From positions 1 through 64,000 of the forward strand of contig CAIPMW010000082.1 of the NCBI GenBank assembly GCA_903866255.1: DNA of 64,000 nt, written 5' to 3'. The notes under the pieces are model-generated. The model did not search any database and was not told where the DNA came from. It was given only the letters and a program-made list of their open reading frames with translations. A program made the position numbers and the translations under genes. Shown here in pieces: positions 47,349 through 56,153 of this stretch (positions are counted from its first letter, which is position 1; each line of letters starts with the position of its first letter). The DNA is from an uncultured Chlorobiaceae bacterium. Lineage in GTDB: Bacteria > Bacteroidota > Chlorobiia > Chlorobiales > Chlorobiaceae.

Positions 47349-49246
47349 CTCCGCTGAATATGGTTAATAACATCGGCAAGCCGGTCGATCTCTTCTTTAG
47401 TGTTGTAGAACGCCAGCGATGGCCGCACGGTTCCCTCAACGCCAAATCGTCGCAATGATGGCTGGGTGCAGTGGTGCCCGGCGCGGACAGCAATGCCTTC
47501 GCGGTCGAGCAGCTTGCCAACCTCTTCGTTGGGCAGATTGTTCAGCACAAAGGAGAGCACGCCCACCTTGTTTCTTGCCGTGCCAATCAGACGCAGGCCG
47601 GGAATGCGAATCAGCTTTTCGGTGCCGTACTCGGTCAGTTCATGCTCGTACTGGGCAATGTTTTCAAGGCCAATTTTGCGTACATAGTCGAGCGCAGCAC
47701 CAAGGCCGATGGCATCACCGATTGAGGGCGTTCCTGCCTCAAATTTTGCTGGTGCTTCGTTGTAAATGGTCTCTTCAAAACGAACATCCTTGATCATGTT
47801 TCCACCGCCTTGCCATGGTGGCATGACCTCAAGCAGCTCCTTTTTGCCATAGACTACACCGATGCCCGTTGGAGCAAAAATTTTATGGCCTGAAAAAACA
47901 AAAAAGTCGGCATCAAGATCCTGCACATTGACCGGTATGTGGGCAACAGACTGGGCACCATCAACAAGCACTCTGGCATCATAGCGTTTCGCCAGTTGAA
48001 TCATCTCCTTGACCGGCAGAATGGTTCCAAGGCCGTTCGATGCCTGCGTCAGTGACACCAGGCGGGTCCGTGGCCCGAGCAGTTTGGTGTACTCTTCAAG
48101 AATGATTTCGCCCCGATCGTTGACCGGCACCACCTTGATGCGTGCCCCTTTCTCCTGCGCAACCATCTGCCATGGCACAATGTTGGCGTGATGCTCAAGA
48201 ATCGAGAGAATGATTTCATCGCCCGGCTGGAGGAACTTTCTTCCCCAAGTCTGAGCTACAAGGTTGATTCCCTCGGTGGTGCCCCTGACGTAGATAATTT
48301 CTGAGGTTGACCCTGCGCCGATAAACTGGCGGATCTTTTCACGTGCCCCTTCATAAGCATCGGTGGCACGTGCCGCAAGGGTGTGCGCTCCCCGATGGAT
48401 ATTCGAGTTGTCGGTGGCATAAAAGCGGGCGACAGCATTGATGACGCTCAGCGGCTTCTGGGTTGTGGCAGCGTTGTCGAACCAGGCAAGCGGCTTCCCG
48501 TGAATTTTCTGATGCAGCACCGGAAAATCCTTGCGAATGGTAGCAACATCAAACCCTTCAGGCTGATGGATTGGCTGTTGTGGTTCCCGCAAAAAATAGT
48601 AGGGCTCAGTGGGAGAGTCTGGAATGGTGAAAGGGAGCTGGGCGCTCTCAGCACTGATCGGCCATAATGGAGCAGGCGCCTTGCCTGGAAGTACCGGTTG
48701 AGCACCCAATGGGCGGCCGAAGTCAAGCCCGGCGGGCGACCCGACATCACCCCGAAGAGCCTGAAAAACCACCTCCAGAACGGGACTTCCCTGTTGTGCA
48801 GTGAACTCCCTGTAAAGTTTTTCCGCATAACACTCATTGAGGGGAGCCGCAGGCAGTGAAGGACGAAGGAGCTGGTCGAGGCCATTTGAACCTTTTTCAC
48901 GCTCTGAATAGTTCTGTTGCTCAGTCAGTTTATTGGCATGGTGCCCCAGAGGTTCCTCCCTTTTCACTGGAGTCACCGGCAGAAAGTAGAAATCCTGTTC
49001 TGGTGGTGCAAGTGCTTTAAGGAAAGGGAGTTGCTCGGCATCCTGCTCACCGGCATAGGCGGTTTTATCACTGAGTGATGTAGCAAAAAAGGTGGGTGCT
49101 CCTGATGCATCACTTTCGCTTCCCGGAGCACTTCCCGCCTCGGGCAGTTCATTGAACAGTCGGCTTGCCATCTGCGCAATGAACGTGGGGTTCAATGTTT
49201 CATTATCGAACCCCGAAATGGTCGGTTGCTCATGTTCGTTTGGCAT
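47345..49246 (-). CDS. Cysteine desulfurase with N-terminal encapsulin cargo-loading extension
   Basis: The 633-residue protein is a SufS-type desulfurase (about residues 231-633) preceded by ~230 low-complexity, Pro/Ala/Glu-rich residues that look disordered. Catalytic features are the PLP Lys455 in FSGHKIFAPTG, Cys593 in AGHHCTQPSL, and HHANIVPW near 352. In family 2 encapsulin systems, a disordered N-terminal domain of the desulfurase loads it into the shell, and the shell gene lies directly upstream. Two short motifs repeat in the extension: DFYFLP (85-90) and PYYFLR (215-220). It releases sulfur from cysteine to persulfide or elemental sulfur; housed in a shell, this would store sulfur. 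The cysK gene two places upstream would supply cysteine. Confidence 0.88.
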   Translation of the reverse strand: MPNEHEQPTISGFDNETLNPTFIAQMASRLFNELPEAGSAPGSESDASGAPTFFATSLSDKTAYAGEQDAEQLPFLKALAPPEQDFYFLPVTPVKREEPLGHHANKLTEQQNYSEREKGSNGLDQLLRPSLPAAPLNECYAEKLYREFTAQQGSPVLEVVFQALRGDVGSPAGLDFGRPLGAQPVLPGKAPAPLWPISAESAQLPFTIPDSPTEPYYFLREPQQPIHQPEGFDVATIRKDFPVLHQKIHGKPLAWFDNAATTQKPLSVINAVARFYATDNSNIHRGAHTLAARATDAYEGAREKIRQFIGAGSTSEIIYVRGTTEGINLVAQTWGRKFLQPGDEIILSILEHHANIVPWQMVAQEKGARIKVVPVNDRGEIILEEYTKLLGPRTRLVSLTQASNGLGTILPVKEMIQLAKRYDARVLVDGAQSVAHIPVNVQDLDADFFVFSGHKIFAPTGIGVVYGKKELLEVMPPWQGGGNMIKDVRFEETIYNEAPAKFEAGTPSIGDAIGLGAALDYVRKIGLENIAQYEHELTEYGTEKLIRIPGLRLIGTARNKVGVLSFVLNNLPNEEVGKLLDREGIAVRAGHHCTQPSLRRFGVEGTVRPSLAFYNTKEEIDRLADVINHIQRR

Positions 49247-49319
49247 AAGTACAAGATTATTCTATAGAGAGACAATCTGAATGATGATTATCTCTCTCAG
49301 GTGGTTTATCGTCGCTCTT

Positions 49320-50780
49320 CTATTTTATTATTTTTGTGCCTAACTGCCGATGCTCGTAATCGTGATAGTAACCTACCTCAACATTTTCAAGCACGGCAAG
49401 CGCGTCATCGGTCAGCACCGCCAGCGATGAGTAGAGGGTCAGCAGGTAGGACGCGACACCCAGTTTGTCGAGACCCATCAATCTTGCCGAGAGGCTCGGG
49501 CTGATCTCACCCGGAATTCCTGCCTGGTGCAGTCCAACCACACCCTGCTCATTTTCACCGACACGCAGCAGAAGGATGTTGGTTGTGGCCTGCCCTGATT
49601 TGTTGTTCTTGTTGATTTCAAGTTTGTCACATGGCACAAGTGGCACGCCACGCCAGGTCAGCACCGGTGTACCGAAGAGATTGATGGTTGGAGGAGGCAC
49701 GCCGCGCCAGGTGCATTCGCGTTCGAAAGCCGCGATAGCCTTGGGGTGAGCGATAAAGAAGGCCGGTTTTTTCCATACCTTGGAGAGAAGATCGTCAAGG
49801 TCATCAGGTGTTGGTGTGCCATAGCGGGTGCTGATGCGCTGACCGGGGTCGGCAGAGTGAAGCAGTCCGAACTCCCTGTTGTTGATGAATTCCCACTCCT
49901 GACGCTCTTTTATACCCTCAATAGTCAGGCGCATCTGCTGTTCTATCTGGTTATAAGGCTCATTATAGAGGTCGGAAACACGGGTATGAACACGGACAAC
50001 CGTCTGAATGGCTTGCAGCGAATATTCGCGGGGTTTGTTCGAGTAATCGACGTATGTCTCCGGGATCTCGATATTTTCAGCAAATCCGGCAACAAGATCG
50101 ATGTGTTTTTCACCATGCTTGTTGACGGTCGAGCGTATTTTGAGGTACTCTTCGACTGATGTCTGAAAGGATTGTTTCAGTGATGGGGATTCCTGAAAAA
50201 GCTTTTCAATATCAAGGCTTGAGAGAGAAAAATAGGAGCCAGGGGTAATGGTTCGGATAGTCACTGTCGATGGTTTGCCGGAAACCAACTCCTCTTCACC
50301 GAAATATTCTCCCTCTGAAAGCAGAGCGATACGAAGTTCCTCTCCATGAAGTCCCTTGCTTAAAATCTCAACCTGACCATGTGCAATGATGAAAATTTTG
50401 TGACGGTCTTCGCCCTCCAGAATAAGAGTGTTGCCAAGTTCGGCCTCTTCAAGGACAAACTTTTTGGCTATGCGGGCAATGATCTCATCATCAAACGATG
50501 CGAAAAGAGGAATGCTTTTCAGGGATTCAGGCTTGAATGATGCTGTGCCACTGTGAAAATCGACGTTGATGCGCTCTGGTTTCTGGAGTTCAATTTTGGT
50601 GCGATTGACACGGTAGGTGCCCGAAGAGACATGAACCCACGGGAGGAGTTTAAGAATCCATCTCGGGGTAATGGACATCATCTGGGGAGGAGTTTTGGTC
50701 GTATTCGCCAGATTTCTCGCCACATTGGTTGTTACACTGCGCTGTAACAGACTACTTTGTTCCTGTGATGCGTTTGACAT
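49320..50780 (-). CDS. Family 2B encapsulin shell protein with cyclic-nucleotide-binding-like domain
   Basis: The 486-residue protein combines an N-terminal arm (1-85), a CNB-like domain (about 88-210), and a C-terminal HK97-fold shell region (about 225-486). The CNB part has LGNTLILEGEDRHKIFIIAH, GQVEIL and GEYFGEEELVSGKPSTVTIR. FGE is present, but the Arg that usually binds the cyclic-nucleotide phosphate (R-x-A-T/S-V) is replaced by PSTV, so cAMP binding is doubtful. The shell part has YSNKPREYSLQAIQTVVRVH, GLLHSADPGQRISTRYGTPT, WKKPAFFIAHPKAIAAFERE and INLFGTPVLTWRGVPLVPCD, which I recognise from SrpI-type family 2 encapsulins. It lies between cysK and its likely cargo. Confidence 0.85.
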   Translation of the reverse strand: MSNASQEQSSLLQRSVTTNVARNLANTTKTPPQMMSITPRWILKLLPWVHVSSGTYRVNRTKIELQKPERINVDFHSGTASFKPESLKSIPLFASFDDEIIARIAKKFVLEEAELGNTLILEGEDRHKIFIIAHGQVEILSKGLHGEELRIALLSEGEYFGEEELVSGKPSTVTIRTITPGSYFSLSSLDIEKLFQESPSLKQSFQTSVEEYLKIRSTVNKHGEKHIDLVAGFAENIEIPETYVDYSNKPREYSLQAIQTVVRVHTRVSDLYNEPYNQIEQQMRLTIEGIKERQEWEFINNREFGLLHSADPGQRISTRYGTPTPDDLDDLLSKVWKKPAFFIAHPKAIAAFERECTWRGVPPPTINLFGTPVLTWRGVPLVPCDKLEINKNNKSGQATTNILLLRVGENEQGVVGLHQAGIPGEISPSLSARLMGLDKLGVASYLLTLYSSLAVLTDDALAVLENVEVGYYHDYEHRQLGTKIIK

Positions 50781-50846
50781 GGTCTTTCGATAGGTTAAAG
50801 GTGATCGGTGAACAATTGGTGTTGAGTCCTGAAACAGGCCACTCTC

Positions 50847-51800
50847 TTAATAAACGACAGGTTCATGTTCAAAATGGTAGAGCAGGGTAGACAAGTACCG
50901 TTCGCCGGTATCCGGCAGGATAACCACTATGCGTTTGTCCCTGTTCTCTTCCCGCTGGGCAAGTTGCAGCGCGGCATAGACTGCAGCTCCTGATGATATG
51001 CCGACAATGAGCCCCTCTGTTTTGGCCAGTTCACGCCCTGTGCGAAGGGCATCCTCATTTTTTACCGGGATAATTTCATCAATGACATCCATATTCAGGA
51101 TTTCTGGCACAAAGCCAGCACCGATTCCCTGTATTTTGTGAGGACCTGGCTTGCCTCCGGCAATAACCTGTGAATCGAAAGGTTCAACAGCTACTATCTT
51201 TACCTCAGGGTTGCGTTGTTTGAGCACCTCACCAACTCCAGTGATGGTGCCGCCTGTTCCGACGCCGCAAACAAAGATGTCAACATTTCCGTCGGTATCA
51301 TTCCATATCTCCTCGGCAGTTGTGGTTCGGTGTGCCTCAGGGTTTGCTGGGTTATTAAACTGCTGAAGAATAAATGAGTTGGGGTATTCCTCATGTAGTT
51401 CATCAGCTTTTTTTATAGCGCCAGGCATTCCCTCAGCTCCTGAGGTCAGTACCAGCTCTGCACCCAGCGCAAGAAGCAGGTTCCTGCGTTCAGTACTCAT
51501 GGTTTCAGGCATGGCAAGGATGAGGCGGTACCCTTTGGCTGCGGCGATAAATGCCAGGGCTATGCCCGTATTGCCACTTGTCGGTTCAATGATGATGGTC
51601 TCTTTGTCAAGTACCCCCCTTTTTTCAGCATCATCAATCATGGAAAAGCCGATGCGATCCTTGACACTGCCACCAGGGTTAAAGTATTCAAGTTTGGCGA
51701 TGATTGTTGCAAGGGCGTGATGCCGTTGCCTGAAATTGTCAATTTCAAGCAATGGGGTGCAGCCGATCAGATCGGTAAGCTTTTTTGCTATGTATGCCAT
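50847..51800 (-). CDS. cysK: Cysteine synthase (O-acetylserine sulfhydrylase)
   Basis: CysK makes cysteine from O-acetylserine and sulfide using PLP. The 317 residues have [13 protein letters not shown], the PLP Lys in [54 protein letters not shown] (PLP phosphate), and [15 protein letters not shown]. It is the first gene of the minus-strand run encoding the encapsulin, the cargo desulfurase and the CODH-like enzyme, 66 bp ahead of the shell gene. In that setting it probably feeds cysteine to the encapsulated desulfurase. A short palindrome (51875-51892) lies upstream. Confidence 0.93.
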   Translation of the reverse strand: MAYIAKKLTDLIGCTPLLEIDNFRQRHHALATIIAKLEYFNPGGSVKDRIGFSMIDDAEKRGVLDKETIIIEPTSGNTGIALAFIAAAKGYRLILAMPETMSTERRNLLLALGAELVLTSGAEGMPGAIKKADELHEEYPNSFILQQFNNPANPEAHRTTTAEEIWNDTDGNVDIFVCGVGTGGTITGVGEVLKQRNPEVKIVAVEPFDSQVIAGGKPGPHKIQGIGAGFVPEILNMDVIDEIIPVKNEDALRTGRELAKTEGLIVGISSGAAVYAALQLAQREENRDKRIVVILPDTGERYLSTLLYHFEHEPVVY

Positions 51801-51874
51801 GTCTGGAGATGTTTTAAGAGAAGAGTCAAAAATGCGGATACTGATGATTAATGCCGCACTCAGGTTGTAAACAT

Positions 51875-51892
51875 ATACCGTATATATGGTAT
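51875..51892. promoter_or_regulatory. Inverted repeat ATACC-N8-GGTAT upstream of cysK, candidate operator
   Basis: ATACC at 51875-51879 and GGTAT at 51888-51892 are symmetric around GTATATAT, 75 bp from the cysK start and within the presumed promoter of the whole encapsulin/CODH run. The form recalls Rrf2-family (IscR/CymR-like) sites that answer to iron-sulfur or cysteine status. The repeat is seen; the regulator is inference. Confidence 0.4.
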
Positions 51893-52011
51893 TTCACACG
51901 GTAAACTATTTTCATAGAATGCAACGCAGAGGATCCAACAAATTCCTCGCCGAGGCGCTGCCAGTTGCAAGGTACGTCATCGCAACCGGATTCCAAAAAA
52001 AATTGTGAGAC

Positions 52012-52242
52012 ATGGTGAAAAGCAGGGTACGATGGTTTAACGGCAAAAAGGGGTATGGTTTTATTGTGAATCAGGATGGAGGGGAGGATATCTTTGTCCA
52101 TTATTCAAACATCAGTTCTGAGCAGGAGTTCAAGTTTCTGAAGCAGAGTGCGGAGGTTGAATTCGAACTGATTGATACAGGGAAAGGTCTTCAAGCCAAA
52201 AATGTTCGTGAGGTTCTGGATTATACCTGGGCACCACGTTAA
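52012..52242 (+). CDS. Cold-shock domain protein
   Basis: This single CSD nucleic-acid-binding protein of 76 residues is an RNA chaperone. The RNP1 motif lies in RWFNGKKGYGFIVNQDG and RNP2 in EDIFVHYSNISSEQE. The core ends FELIDTGKGLQAKNVREV. It is divergent from cysK, with a 211-bp shared upstream region. Confidence 0.93.
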   Translation: MVKSRVRWFNGKKGYGFIVNQDGGEDIFVHYSNISSEQEFKFLKQSAEVEFELIDTGKGLQAKNVREVLDYTWAPR

Positions 52243-52362
52243 TAAATTGCGTCTTTTGCCGATTGCTTGACATTTACGGGTGGCGTGACTATTTTGTGGC
52301 GGCAGTAGTTTCGTATACATATTGAAATAGGGGGAGGATGTGCGCCGCAGACATGAGTTGCC

Positions 52363-53463
52363 ATGAAGAACGCCCCGTTTAACCTGTTGAAACTTGAGGG
52401 AGGTCTGGGTGCGTTGGTCGGAAAGTATGAAGCTCGCCCCGACACAGGCGAGCTTCATTTTTCGCTCGCTATACCCAGCCGCAACTGGAACTGGAGGTGG
52501 TCATCATCAGCCTCAGGTTCCGTCCGTCGTTATTTCATCGCAAGCGCTACCAAGCTCTATGTCACTGCCCTTATCATGCAGCTTCGTCACGAGGGGCGTC
52601 TTGACCTCGACGCTTCTGCAGCTTGCTACCTCGAACCATCAATCATGGCTGGTATTCATTTGCTCCGGGGAGTTGATTCGTCTCGCTCCATCACGGTACG
52701 GCATCTTCTCAGCCACACTTCCGGTATTGCGGACTACTTCGAACAATGCCGTGACGACGGCATCAGCCAGTATCGCGAGTGCATCCGCCACGACTTCGGC
52801 TGGAGCTTTGACGATGTCCTGCGTATCACCAAAGAGCAACTCACACCGAGGTTCGTTCCGGGAAGCCCAGGGAAGGCATTCTACTCCGATACCAACTACC
52901 AACTGCTTGGGGCCATTATTGAGAGTATTGAGGGCGTTGCCTGCGAACAGGCGCTGTTTCGACGCATCATTCAGCCGCTTGGCCTTGCTCAAACATTTTC
53001 TTTTACCAATGACATCGTAACCTGCTATAGTGAAATAGCTCCAATGCTCTTCGGGAAAAAGCCAATGACCATTCCCCGTGCGATGGCCTCGTTCAGGGCT
53101 GATGGAGGTATGATTTCAACGGCTGATGATGGTATTACCTTTCTGCAGGCTTTTATGACCGGGAAGCTTTTTCCGGCACACTATCTCGAAGAGATGCAGC
53201 GTATCTGGAATCCCGTTTTTCCTCCTCTGGAATATGGCGTTGGTCTGATGCGCTTTTTACTTCCTCGCTATTATACACTTTTTATGAAGATGCCTCCGAT
53301 GATTGGCCATTCAGGAGCCTCAGGCGCTCTGCTTTACTACGTCCCAAAACTTGACCTCTACATTTCAGGAACTGTCAACCAGATAAGGAAACGTAGCCTC
53401 TCCTACAATCTCATGGTACGGCTGGTAATGGCTTGCAACAGTTATCTCAACACAGAAAAATGA
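52363..53463 (+). CDS. Serine hydrolase of the beta-lactamase/PBP4* (class C) family
   Basis: The 366 residues carry the S-x-x-K motif at 61-64 (ASATKLYVTALI), the Y-x-N region in FYSDTNYQLLGAIIESI, and a late H-S-G motif (IGHSGASGALLYY) in place of the usual K-T-G/H-x-G. RHLLSHTSGIADYF is a strong family mark. There is no signal peptide at the chosen start, so it is predicted cytoplasmic, as for EstB-like esterases. Substrate unknown: an esterase or D-aminopeptidase is possible. Confidence 0.85.
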   Translation: MKNAPFNLLKLEGGLGALVGKYEARPDTGELHFSLAIPSRNWNWRWSSSASGSVRRYFIASATKLYVTALIMQLRHEGRLDLDASAACYLEPSIMAGIHLLRGVDSSRSITVRHLLSHTSGIADYFEQCRDDGISQYRECIRHDFGWSFDDVLRITKEQLTPRFVPGSPGKAFYSDTNYQLLGAIIESIEGVACEQALFRRIIQPLGLAQTFSFTNDIVTCYSEIAPMLFGKKPMTIPRAMASFRADGGMISTADDGITFLQAFMTGKLFPAHYLEEMQRIWNPVFPPLEYGVGLMRFLLPRYYTLFMKMPPMIGHSGASGALLYYVPKLDLYISGTVNQIRKRSLSYNLMVRLVMACNSYLNTEK

Positions 53464-53524
53464 TAGTGACGGGGTGTGAAACTATTTGATCTTCTTGCAA
53501 ATTTTTTTGAAATGATAGCTCGTT

Positions 53525-54097
53525 ATGTTGCTGGTTTCCATTGGTAGTGTTCTGATAGAAAAAGAGGTGTTAAATGCCTTTTTTTCCTGCGATCTCCATG
53601 AATGTCGGGGAGCCTGTTGTGTTGAGGGGGAGCTTGGCGCACCATTATCACCTGCCGAGGCGGAACAGCTCCAGAATGTGCCCCAAGAGCTGCTCAGGAT
53701 GCTCCCGGAAAAAGGGTTGCGCTATCTCCGGCGACATGGCCCGGTTGAAGTATATCAAGGGGTTCAGTACACAAGAACAGTCGAGAATGCTGAGTGCGTC
53801 TTTACCTGTATTCGTGACGGCATCACCTTCTGCGCCATTGAGATTGCCCGTCGCGAAGGTATTCTGGAGTACGATAAACCAATATCCTGCCGATTGTTTC
53901 CAATAAGGGTAAGAAAAAAGTTTGGTTTGGATTATCTTGTCTACGAGCAGCACTCAATGTGTCGCACTGCCAGGAAGGCGGGCCGTGAGCGCAAGGTACA
54001 ACTTATTGATTATCTCTCTCCCGCTCTTGAGTTACGGTATGGATGTGACTGGGTTGCGGATCTGAAAGCTTACGTCGATGCGTCATTCTCCCGATAA
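53525..54097 (+). CDS. DUF3109-family cysteine-rich protein
   Basis: The 190-residue protein has a metal- or cluster-type cysteine pattern: CDLHECRGACC near residues 21-31, CVFTC near 93-97, CAIE near 104, CRLFPIRV near 121 and HSMC near 145. This resembles DUF3109, a relative of the YkgJ/FliB zinc- or iron-sulfur-cluster proteins of unknown function. Its stop shares one base with the rpoN start (TAATG), so translation with rpoN is coupled. The coupling to sigma-54 is notable, but I cannot give it a role. Confidence 0.75.
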   Translation: MLLVSIGSVLIEKEVLNAFFSCDLHECRGACCVEGELGAPLSPAEAEQLQNVPQELLRMLPEKGLRYLRRHGPVEVYQGVQYTRTVENAECVFTCIRDGITFCAIEIARREGILEYDKPISCRLFPIRVRKKFGLDYLVYEQHSMCRTARKAGRERKVQLIDYLSPALELRYGCDWVADLKAYVDASFSR

Positions 54098-55548
54098 TGG
54101 CTGAAATAAGGCTTCAGCAAAAACAGCAGCAACAGCTCTCGGTACAACAGATACTCAGCAGCCAGCTTCTTCAACTGCCGATGCAGAATCTAGAACAGCG
54201 GATTTATGAAGAGGTGCAGGAGAATCCTCTTCTTGAACTGGTTGAAGAGTCGCAAGAAAACTCTGGCGATGCGGCAGCCGGGATTGATCGATCAGCAGGT
54301 GACGATATGTTCGATGCCGTTGAGAGGTTCAGCAAAAGCTCTCTCAAGGAGCGCTCCGAAGCTCCCCCATCTGGCGAAACCTCTGAAGGACGGCTCAATT
54401 TTACCCATGAAAGCCCCTCGAAAGAGCGTTTTTTTCAGGCGGTTCAGCACGACAGCTTTCATGAGACGCTGCTGAAGCAACTGGCATTGCATGAGGATGT
54501 CGGGGAACAGGAGGTGAAGATTGCCATTGAGATTCTCGGAAATCTTGATGGTGATGGTTACTTCACCGAAGGGTATGATGTCATTATTGATAGTCTTCAC
54601 TTTCAGGGTATTGAAGCAGACGAAGTCGATCTGGAACGGATACTTCGTAAAATCCATGTTCTTGATCCACCAGGTGTGGCTGTCCGTGATCTTCGTGAAC
54701 GACTTCTTGTGCAACTGCGGGTTGCCGCCAGCGGGTATGACGCGAGAACCGGTGAGCTTGCGACAAAAATTCTTCACGACTATTTTGATGATTTTTTTCA
54801 CCGCCGCTTTGAACTGCTGATTAAAAAGCTTGGAGTGCCCAGGGAGAGAGTCGAAGCTGCAGTTTTAGCCATTATCACCCTCGATCCGCATCCCGGCATT
54901 TTTCAGGATGAGGGAGGGCACTACATTACTCCTGACTTTGTGGTCACTTACGACAATGGCGAGTTGACTGCTGCACTTAATGATCGCAGCTCACTTTCCG
55001 TCAAGGTGACTGATCGATATCAGGAGCTGCTGAAAAACCGAAAAGGCCCGAAAGAGGAGAAGCAGTTTATCCGAAAAAATATGCAGAGGGCGCAGGAGTT
55101 CACCACAGCACTGGCGACTCGAAGGCAAACGCTGCTCAAGGTGATTGAGGCGTTGATGAAACATCAGTATGCCTTTTTTATCTCCGGGCCCGAGCAGATG
55201 ATGCCGCTGGGCATGAAAACTATTGCGGCTGAGACCGGGCTTGATATTTCGACCATCAGTCGGGCAGTCAATGGCAAATATGTTCAGACCCGGTTTGGCT
55301 TGTTTGAACTGAAGTATTTTTTTGGAATCGGACTTTCGATGGAGGAGGGCGAAGATCTTTCGAGTAAAATAATTCGACAGTATATTGGAGAGATGGTGAA
55401 GGGTGAGGAGCCAGCGCACCCGTTGAGTGATGATCGTCTGGCTGAGATGCTGGTTAACAGGGGAGTGCATATTGCGCGAAGAACGGTTGCAAAATACCGT
55501 GAACAAATGCAAATTCCAGTGGCAAGATTAAGAAAAAAAATATTTTGA
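54097..55548 (+). CDS. rpoN: RNA polymerase sigma-54 factor
   Basis: Sigma-54 directs RNA polymerase to -24/-12 promoters and needs AAA+ activators; in many bacteria it controls nitrogen genes. The 483 residues begin with the Gln/Leu-rich activator-contact region IRLQQKQQQQLSVQQILSSQ and LLQLPMQNLEQRIYEEVQEN. A variable acidic linker follows, then the core-binding region (LRDLRERLLVQLR). The helix-turn-helix is at GLDISTISRAVNGKYVQTRF. The C-terminal RpoN box is in ARRTVAKYREQMQIP, whose core is R-R-T-V-A-K-Y-R. It is followed closely by hslV. Confidence 0.95.
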   Translation: MAEIRLQQKQQQQLSVQQILSSQLLQLPMQNLEQRIYEEVQENPLLELVEESQENSGDAAAGIDRSAGDDMFDAVERFSKSSLKERSEAPPSGETSEGRLNFTHESPSKERFFQAVQHDSFHETLLKQLALHEDVGEQEVKIAIEILGNLDGDGYFTEGYDVIIDSLHFQGIEADEVDLERILRKIHVLDPPGVAVRDLRERLLVQLRVAASGYDARTGELATKILHDYFDDFFHRRFELLIKKLGVPRERVEAAVLAIITLDPHPGIFQDEGGHYITPDFVVTYDNGELTAALNDRSSLSVKVTDRYQELLKNRKGPKEEKQFIRKNMQRAQEFTTALATRRQTLLKVIEALMKHQYAFFISGPEQMMPLGMKTIAAETGLDISTISRAVNGKYVQTRFGLFELKYFFGIGLSMEEGEDLSSKIIRQYIGEMVKGEEPAHPLSDDRLAEMLVNRGVHIARRTVAKYREQMQIPVARLRKKIF

Positions 55549-55551
55549 TTG

Positions 55552-56100
55552 ATGAAGCATAGTGAAAGGCCTCAGATCCGTTCAACGACGGTTATTGGTG
55601 TGATACGAGATGGGAAGGCTGCGCTTGGAAGCGATGGCCAGATGACCCTTGGCAATACCGTGGTCAAGCATTCAACCCGTAAAATAAGGAGGCTTTACCA
55701 GGGCAAGCTTGTTGCTGGTTTTGCCGGGGCAACAGCAGATGCTCTGACTCTGCTGGATCGGTTTGAGACGAAGCTTGAGGCTTATAATGGAAAGCTTGAG
55801 CGTGCCGCCGTTGAGCTTGCCAGAGACTGGAGAACAGACAAGTACCTTCGCCGTCTTGAGGCGATGCTTGCTATTGTCAGTAACGACAAGGCGCTGATTA
55901 TTTCGGGAACCGGTGATGTGATTGAGCCTGAGGATGGAATAGTCGCCATTGGCAGCGGGAGTATGTATGCGCTCGCTGCTGCTCGTTCGCTGATGCAGCA
56001 CACCACACTTTCCGCAAAAGAGATAGTGTATGAAAGTTTGAAGATAGCGTCGGATATCTGTATTTACACCAACGACCATATAGTTGTTGAAGAGGTTTGA
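55552..56100 (+). CDS. hslV: ATP-dependent protease peptidase subunit HslV
   Basis: HslV is a proteasome-like threonine peptidase that works with HslU. It has 182 residues from ATG 55552 (a TTG one codon earlier is less likely). The catalytic Thr-Thr lies about 10 residues in ([20 protein letters not shown]), so either a propeptide is removed by self-cleavage or this extension is processed. [28 protein letters not shown] and [17 protein letters not shown]-like [18 protein letters not shown] complete the fold. It starts 3 bp after rpoN stops and overlaps the hslU reading frame. Confidence 0.95.
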   Translation: MKHSERPQIRSTTVIGVIRDGKAALGSDGQMTLGNTVVKHSTRKIRRLYQGKLVAGFAGATADALTLLDRFETKLEAYNGKLERAAVELARDWRTDKYLRRLEAMLAIVSNDKALIISGTGDVIEPEDGIVAIGSGSMYALAAARSLMQHTTLSAKEIVYESLKIASDICIYTNDHIVVEEV

Positions 56101-56153
56101 GCGGTGAGTTGTCGCCAGAGTTTGCTGGCAGGGTCAGTTTTTTGAAATTAACA

